Part shown: positions 60,472-64,000 of the stretch, piece after piece
Numbering within the stretch: position 1 is the first letter of the stretch
Layout of the letters: every line of letters begins with the position of its first letter
Source of the DNA: Pontibacter virosus
GTDB lineage: Bacteria; Bacteroidota; Bacteroidia; Cytophagales; Hymenobacteraceae
Assembly (NCBI RefSeq): GCF_003096355.1
Contig: NZ_QEKI01000005.1
Span: forward strand, 186,001 to 250,000
DNA: 64,000 bases
Direction of reading: 5' to 3'
The notes under the pieces: generated by a model
What the model was told of the DNA's origin: nothing
Databases searched by the model: none
The model's input: only the letters and a program-made list of their open reading frames with translations
Program-made: the position numbers and the translations under genes

Positions 60472-60699
60472 TTAGTGATGGTGGTGATGATCGTGATCGT
60501 CGGGCTTGCTGTTGAAATTGGCGATGGTGCCTGCCCCAAAGAAAACGAACCAGCACAGGTATAGCGCATTAAAGTTCTCCACGGTCTTACCGATAAACAG
60601 TAAGATCAGGTTCGCCAGAATAGTCATCACCAAACCCGTCATTGCCACAAACTGGTAAGAGTTCATCTCCCGAGGGTCGTATATTTTCGATAGTTTCAT
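60472..60699 (-). CDS. Small two-helix membrane protein with poly-His tail
   Basis: From the ATG at 60699 the protein has 75 residues: KIYDPREMNSYQFVA, two membrane helices (about 15-33 and 42-58) and a tail KPDDHDHHHHH that could bind metal. The ATG at 60777 would add 26 residues and is a real alternative. No family is recognised. It stands alone between hydrolase and hypothetical genes. Confidence 0.55.
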   Translation of the reverse strand: MKLSKIYDPREMNSYQFVAMTGLVMTILANLILLFIGKTVENFNALYLCWFVFFGAGTIANFNSKPDDHDHHHHH

Positions 60700-60902
60700 A
60701 TGCTTCTTTGCTGCCGGTTCTTTCTGTAACGCAATCGGGGTGCCATACGTGCCATTGCCTAAATTAATTTCGCTCAAAGATAATTGAAAGATATGGGAGA
60801 TGTATAAAAGTGTTTGGTTGATAAATTATGTTAAGTATGATGGTCTATACCTAACTGATCTTTTAAGGGAGCGTATACACAGGTAACCAAATGAATTGAA
60901 CT

Positions 60903-61274
60903 ATGGCAAATAGAGATGAAGATATACAGAACACGCCTAACAGGCCAAAGAATGTGAATGATGAGCATCGCAAAGGCCAGACCATGGGCAACAAACCCGA
61001 CCCGTCTGCCAAACGCAATGTAGGGCAAGGGGGAGCACTGGAGCGCGATGACCAGAAAGACAGCCTCAAAAACCTGCACATTCAGGGAAACGAAACAACT
61101 GGCTATGGCGCCAACAACCCTAAAAGCACAGAAGAGTTTGCACAGGGACCCGGTTTTGAATACGAGGGCAGCGATACCGCCATGGACGACGATGTAAACG
61201 GCATTCGCAGCCGTCAGCAGCCTTTTGGAGGAGACGACACTGAGCCGAATGACAGTGACCAAAGCAGAGTGTAA
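60903..61274 (+). CDS. Hydrophilic, probably disordered small protein
   Basis: This 123-residue protein has no hydrophobic segment: it is rich in N, D, G, Q, K and E (NRPKNVNDEHRKGQTMGNKP, GALERDDQKDSLKNLHIQG, QQPFGGDDTEPNDSDQ). It is probably intrinsically disordered, resembling hydrophilin-like stress proteins. No family is recognised. The stop is followed at once by an AGGTATAG-C-CTATACCT palindrome (61274-61290) and a strong terminator. Confidence 0.6.
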   Translation: MANRDEDIQNTPNRPKNVNDEHRKGQTMGNKPDPSAKRNVGQGGALERDDQKDSLKNLHIQGNETTGYGANNPKSTEEFAQGPGFEYEGSDTAMDDDVNGIRSRQQPFGGDDTEPNDSDQSRV

Positions 61275-61290
61275 GGTATAGCCTATACCT
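61274..61290. repeat. Palindrome AGGTATAG-C-CTATACCT
   Basis: A perfect 8-bp inverted repeat with a single central base overlaps the stop codon of the preceding gene. Confidence 0.6.
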
Positions 61291-61300
61291 GACTTGAAGC

Positions 61301-61338
61301 AAAAAGCCCTGCCACTTTTTAAAGTGGCAGGGCTTTTT
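61301..61338. terminator. Bidirectional intrinsic terminator
   Basis: An A-rich GC stem AAAAAGCCCTGCCACTTT pairs with its complement (61301-61338), followed by T; it separates the disordered-protein gene from the helicase. Confidence 0.85.
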
Positions 61339-61355
61339 TTAGGTATGGCTAGCTT

Positions 61356-62756
61356 TTAAGCTCCGCGCTTCACAGAGGGCCTGCTTTGACTGCTTCCCTT
61401 TTTGTCGCGCCAGTTTCTGCTGTTACCGCCTGTTGAGCGGCCAGAAGTGCCAGCACTTGCCGCAGCACGATTATCGCCTTCGTTTCTAGCTGGGCGGCTG
61501 TTGCCCTCGCGGTTTCCGGATGGCCTGTTGCCACCTGCAGCAGCGCGGTTGCCATTGTTGCGGGGCTCTCTGCCGGCAGGGCCTTTCGGCTTCTTGGCAT
61601 TCTCCAGGTTAACTGACAGGTGCTCAGGCAAAGCAAACGGGTGGTTTGCATCTACCTTGATCTGCTTGTTGATCAGCTTCTGGATATCGCGCAGGTAATA
61701 GCGTTCTTCTTCATCGCAAAACGACAGGGCTATACCTGCGTTGCCGGCACGACCTGTACGACCGATGCGGTGCACGTATGTTTCAGGCTCGTTCGGCAAT
61801 TCATAGTTGATCACGTGCGATAGTTCCTCTACATCAATGCCACGAGCGGCAATGTCTGTGGCAACCAGCACACGTGTAGCGCCTGCCTTAAAATTACTCA
61901 ACGCACGCTGACGCGCATTCTGTGACTTATTACCATGGATGGCTTCCGCCTGGATGTTTGCTTTGTTGAGGTCCTTCACTACCCGATCGGCACCGTGCTT
62001 GGTTCTGGTGAACACCAGCACGCGTTCTATTTCCTGATCGGAGAGCAGGTGACGCAACAGGTCGCGTTTGTCGTTCTTCTCTACAAAGTATACCGCCTGG
62101 CCCACTTTCTCAGCTGTAGACGACACTGGAGTCACCTCCACCTTCACTGGGTTGACCAGAATGGTATCGGCCAGCGCCTGAATAACAGGAGGCATGGTGG
62201 CAGAGAAAAAGAGCGACTGGCGCTGCTTCGGTAGCATCGGTATGATGCGCTTGATGTCATGGATAAAGCCCATGTCCAGCATGCGGTCCGCCTCATCCAG
62301 CACGAAGAACTCCACATGCTTCAACGAGATAAAGCCCTGACCGATCAGGTCGAGCAGGCGGCCTGGGGTAGCGATCAGCACATCAATGCCACGCTTCAGT
62401 TCCTGTACTTGCGCATGCTGCGACACGCCGCCAAAAATAACGGTATGGCGCACATCGGTGTTTTTGCCGTAGGAGGCAAAACTTTCATTTATCTGTATAG
62501 CCAGCTCCCGGGTAGGAGTCAGGATAAGCGTCTTGATCGTTTTAGGTGCTCTGTTTTTCTGGTTGTGCAGCATTTGCAGCACAGGTATGGCAAAAGCAGC
62601 CGTCTTGCCTGTGCCCGTCTGAGCGCAGCCAAGCACGTCGGTGCCCGCCAAAAGGTGAGGTATAGCACGTTCCTGTATAGGCGTAGGCTGCGTATAGCCC
62701 TCTGCCTGAAGCGCCTTCAGGATCGGTTCTATTAAATTTAATTCGCTAAATGTCAT
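61356..62756 (-). CDS. DEAD-box RNA helicase, RhlE-like
   Basis: This 466-residue protein has all DEAD-box motifs: Q motif GYTQPTPIQERAIP, AQTGTGKTAAFAIP, PTRELAIQI, VLDEADRMLDMGF, FFSATMP, VLVATDIAARGIDV and HRIGRTGRAG. The C-terminal ~90 residues are rich in Arg, Asn and Gly (NGNRAAAGGNRPSGNREG, KKGSSQSRPSVKRGA), an RNA-binding tail. RhlE-type helicases remodel RNA and ribosome precursors and are often cold-induced. The length is typical. Confidence 0.92.
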   Translation of the reverse strand: MTFSELNLIEPILKALQAEGYTQPTPIQERAIPHLLAGTDVLGCAQTGTGKTAAFAIPVLQMLHNQKNRAPKTIKTLILTPTRELAIQINESFASYGKNTDVRHTVIFGGVSQHAQVQELKRGIDVLIATPGRLLDLIGQGFISLKHVEFFVLDEADRMLDMGFIHDIKRIIPMLPKQRQSLFFSATMPPVIQALADTILVNPVKVEVTPVSSTAEKVGQAVYFVEKNDKRDLLRHLLSDQEIERVLVFTRTKHGADRVVKDLNKANIQAEAIHGNKSQNARQRALSNFKAGATRVLVATDIAARGIDVEELSHVINYELPNEPETYVHRIGRTGRAGNAGIALSFCDEEERYYLRDIQKLINKQIKVDANHPFALPEHLSVNLENAKKPKGPAGREPRNNGNRAAAGGNRPSGNREGNSRPARNEGDNRAAASAGTSGRSTGGNSRNWRDKKGSSQSRPSVKRGA

Positions 62757-63053
62757 GTATCTTTGATTATTGCAAGCTACAAAGGTAAGTCTATTATTTG
62801 GGCTTGCTCTTTTTTTATTTATAACCCCTGTACTGCTTCGCAGCAGGTATAGGAAGGCTGATTATGGGTACAACAGGAAGGGCATCGTAATAATTCAAAG
62901 CTCGCTGCATAGGGCGAGTTGTGCTGTAACAGGCGACGGGAGCATTTGGGTAAAAAGTTTTGTTAGATTTGTACAGGTATAGACAGGTATGCGCTCAGGA
63001 TAAAATTCTATTCTGTGCATCGCCGTCCTTTACAGACCTCAACAGAAGCTAAA
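62757..63053. other. Intergenic region with motif copies
   Basis: No convincing gene; a 70-residue open frame is unlikely to be real. Copies of CAGGTATAG occur near 62843 and CAGGTATA near 62976 and 62985. It holds the helicase promoter (minus strand) and the regulator promoter (plus strand). Confidence 0.4.
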
Positions 63054-63632
63054 ATGAAACAAGCACATACATTGCACATCCGCAACATGGTATGCCCACG
63101 CTGCCTGAAGGTGGTGAACCAGGAATTGGACAAACTTAACTTGCAGCCACTGGCCTTACAACTGGGTGAAGTGAAGCTCGAGCATGAGCCTTCGGCAGAG
63201 CAACTGCAAAAGCTGCAGGAGTCCTTGCAGGAGAACGGGTTTGAACTGATAGAAGACAAGAAGGCTGAGCTTGTCGAAAAGATCAAGATCGCCATCATCG
63301 ACCTGATCCGCTCGGGAGAGGTGGAGAACCTGAGCATCAACGTGTCGGACTACCTGGCGCAGGCGCTCGGGCGAGACTACCATTACCTGAGTACGCTCTT
63401 TTCGGCTGAGGAAGGGCTTACGATTGCCCGCTATGTGGTGCTGCAGAAAGTGGAGCGGGTCAAAGAGTTGCTGGCCTACAACGAGCTGAGCCTGAGCCAG
63501 ATCAGCTTTCAACTGGGGTATAGCAGTGTAGCACACCTGTCAGCACAGTTCAAGCAGGTAACCGGAATGTCGCCTTCAGAGTATAAAAAAGCTGCAGCTC
63601 CATCGCGGAAGCCGCTCGATAACGTAAATTAA
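63054..63632 (+). CDS. HMA-like / AraC fusion transcriptional regulator
   Basis: From the ATG at 63054 the protein has 192 residues. The N-terminal domain (1-70) resembles a heavy-metal-associated fold with a MVCPRCLKVV motif (C14, C17), variant of GMTCxxC. A C-terminal AraC-type helix-turn-helix domain (about 115-180) shows LAYNELSLSQISFQLGYSSV and HLSAQFKQVTGMSPSEYKK. This fusion fits a metal-sensing activator. The DUF305 gene starts 8 bp downstream and is the probable target or partner. Confidence 0.82.
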   Translation: MKQAHTLHIRNMVCPRCLKVVNQELDKLNLQPLALQLGEVKLEHEPSAEQLQKLQESLQENGFELIEDKKAELVEKIKIAIIDLIRSGEVENLSINVSDYLAQALGRDYHYLSTLFSAEEGLTIARYVVLQKVERVKELLAYNELSLSQISFQLGYSSVAHLSAQFKQVTGMSPSEYKKAAAPSRKPLDNVN

Positions 63633-63640
63633 GTCAGGAG

Positions 63641-64000
63641 ATGATGGAGAAAGGAAACTACGGGAAGTTTATGCTGATGCTGGGACTTTCCTTTCTGGTG
63701 ATGTACGCGGTGATGTTTAGCAATGTAGCCGAAGTAAGTCACATTTCTTTGAACCTTAACCGGCTTTATATGACCATCCTGATGGTTGCTCCCATGGCGT
63801 TGATTATGCTGTGGGTGATGCGCTCCATGTACAGCGATAAAAAGCTAAACACTATCATTACTGTTATGAGCATCGTAGCAACCCTTGGTGCCTTTATCGC
63901 ACTGCGCAATCAGGCCTATGTCGGCGACAAAGCATTCATCCATTCTATGATTCCACATCACTCATCGGCTATACTTGTAAGCGAAGAAGCCAGAATCAAT
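63641..64000 (+). CDS. DUF305-type membrane protein (partial at window end)
   Basis: The gene is open to the window end; 120 residues are visible. The start is at 63641 or 63644, preceded by AGGAG. Four membrane helices can be seen (FMLMLGLSFLVMYAVMF, MTILMVAPMALIMLWVM, TIITVMSIVATLGAFIAL) before the DUF305 signature FIHSMIPHHSSAILVSEEAR, whose His residues bind metal in copper-related proteins. It lies 8 bp after the HMA-AraC regulator and forms an operon with it. Confidence 0.78.
   Translation, partial: MMEKGNYGKFMLMLGLSFLVMYAVMFSNVAEVSHISLNLNRLYMTILMVAPMALIMLWVMRSMYSDKKLNTIITVMSIVATLGAFIALRNQAYVGDKAFIHSMIPHHSSAILVSEEARIN

Noticed and set aside
62770..62982. 70-codon open frame MQATKVSLLFGLALFLF...
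   Set aside because: Short, a single hydrophobic start and no further support; it lies in the promoter region of two divergent genes.
1..64000. tRNA or rRNA genes
   Set aside because: No T-arm consensus (GGTTCGAATCC-like) with matching acceptor stems and no rRNA-like stretches were seen.
1..64000. GGTATA word as ribosome-binding site
   Set aside because: Copies are not placed at a fixed distance from starts and are common inside genes and downstream of stops.

Overview
The window looks like a chromosomal segment of a Bacteroidetes (Bacteroidota) bacterium, probably Cytophagales/Hymenobacteraceae (Pontibacter-like). The reasons are: moderate GC; promoters of the TTTG / TAnnTTTG type (for example 29316-29342); weak Shine-Dalgarno sequences; a C-terminal T9SS sorting domain (58231-59325); many small outer-membrane beta-barrels and Bacteroidetes-type lipoproteins; and RprXY-like regulators. 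No rRNA, tRNA, IS transposase, phage or CRISPR locus was found. The window starts in intergenic DNA and ends inside a DUF305-type gene.

Layout. 1-8.5 kb: a SAM-I riboswitch controls a methionine-biosynthesis sulfhydrylase (metZ). It is followed by housekeeping and stress genes (OsmC, a conserved hypothetical, ribosome hibernation factor, SDR, FrnE-like thioredoxin, DUF1801), a cation-efflux (CDF) protein, and a divergent OmpR-type two-component system. 8.5-11 kb: a SulP transporter plus beta-carbonic anhydrase, an inorganic-carbon pair, preceded by four TTAAT repeats spaced exactly 11 bp apart. 11-13.7 kb: a beta-barrel protein, a very unusual Gly/Ser/Tyr low-complexity protein carrying two copies of a charged WFGD motif, and a lipoprotein. 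13.7-19.3 kb: topoisomerase III, DUF2905, an ElyC-like protein, a 356-bp element bounded by a perfect 22-bp inverted repeat and full of hairpins, and an aldehyde dehydrogenase. 19.4-22.7 kb: an arsenosugar-type cluster (AhpD-like protein, radical-SAM ArsS, rhodanese lipoprotein, two DUF2064 glycosyltransferases). 22.7-29.3 kb: an L,D-transpeptidase, a DUF2461 protein, and a minus-strand operon of two GT2 glycosyltransferases, a polytopic mannosyltransferase-like enzyme and a subclass B1 metallo-beta-lactamase with all six zinc ligands. 29.4-36.5 kb: PrxQ, tandem paralogous lipoproteins, a ceramidase-like lipoprotein, Tex and a beta-barrel. 36.7-45.7 kb: envelope and lipoprotein genes (including two LEA-like lipoproteins flanking an M48-like protease), M28 peptidase, SDR, Nudix and MsrA. 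45.7-55 kb: GH3 glycosidase, rhomboid, DedA/TVP38-like, 3D-domain, HD, fatty-acid hydroxylase, Spy-like and nucleoid-associated proteins. 55-64 kb: an RprXY-like two-component system divergent from a T9SS-exported protein across four phased TTAAC repeats, an alpha/beta hydrolase, small disordered and His-tailed proteins, an RhlE-type helicase, and an HMA-AraC fusion regulator in front of a DUF305 membrane protein.

The most striking unexplained signal is a short DNA word, CAGGTATAG / CTATACCTG (core GGTATA/TATACC). By hand count it occurs about 140-150 times on the two strands, against roughly 30 expected for a hexamer. It occurs in genes in more than one reading frame and between genes. In intergenic DNA it often sits as inverted pairs that form hairpins, one of them a textbook intrinsic terminator (37495-37527).
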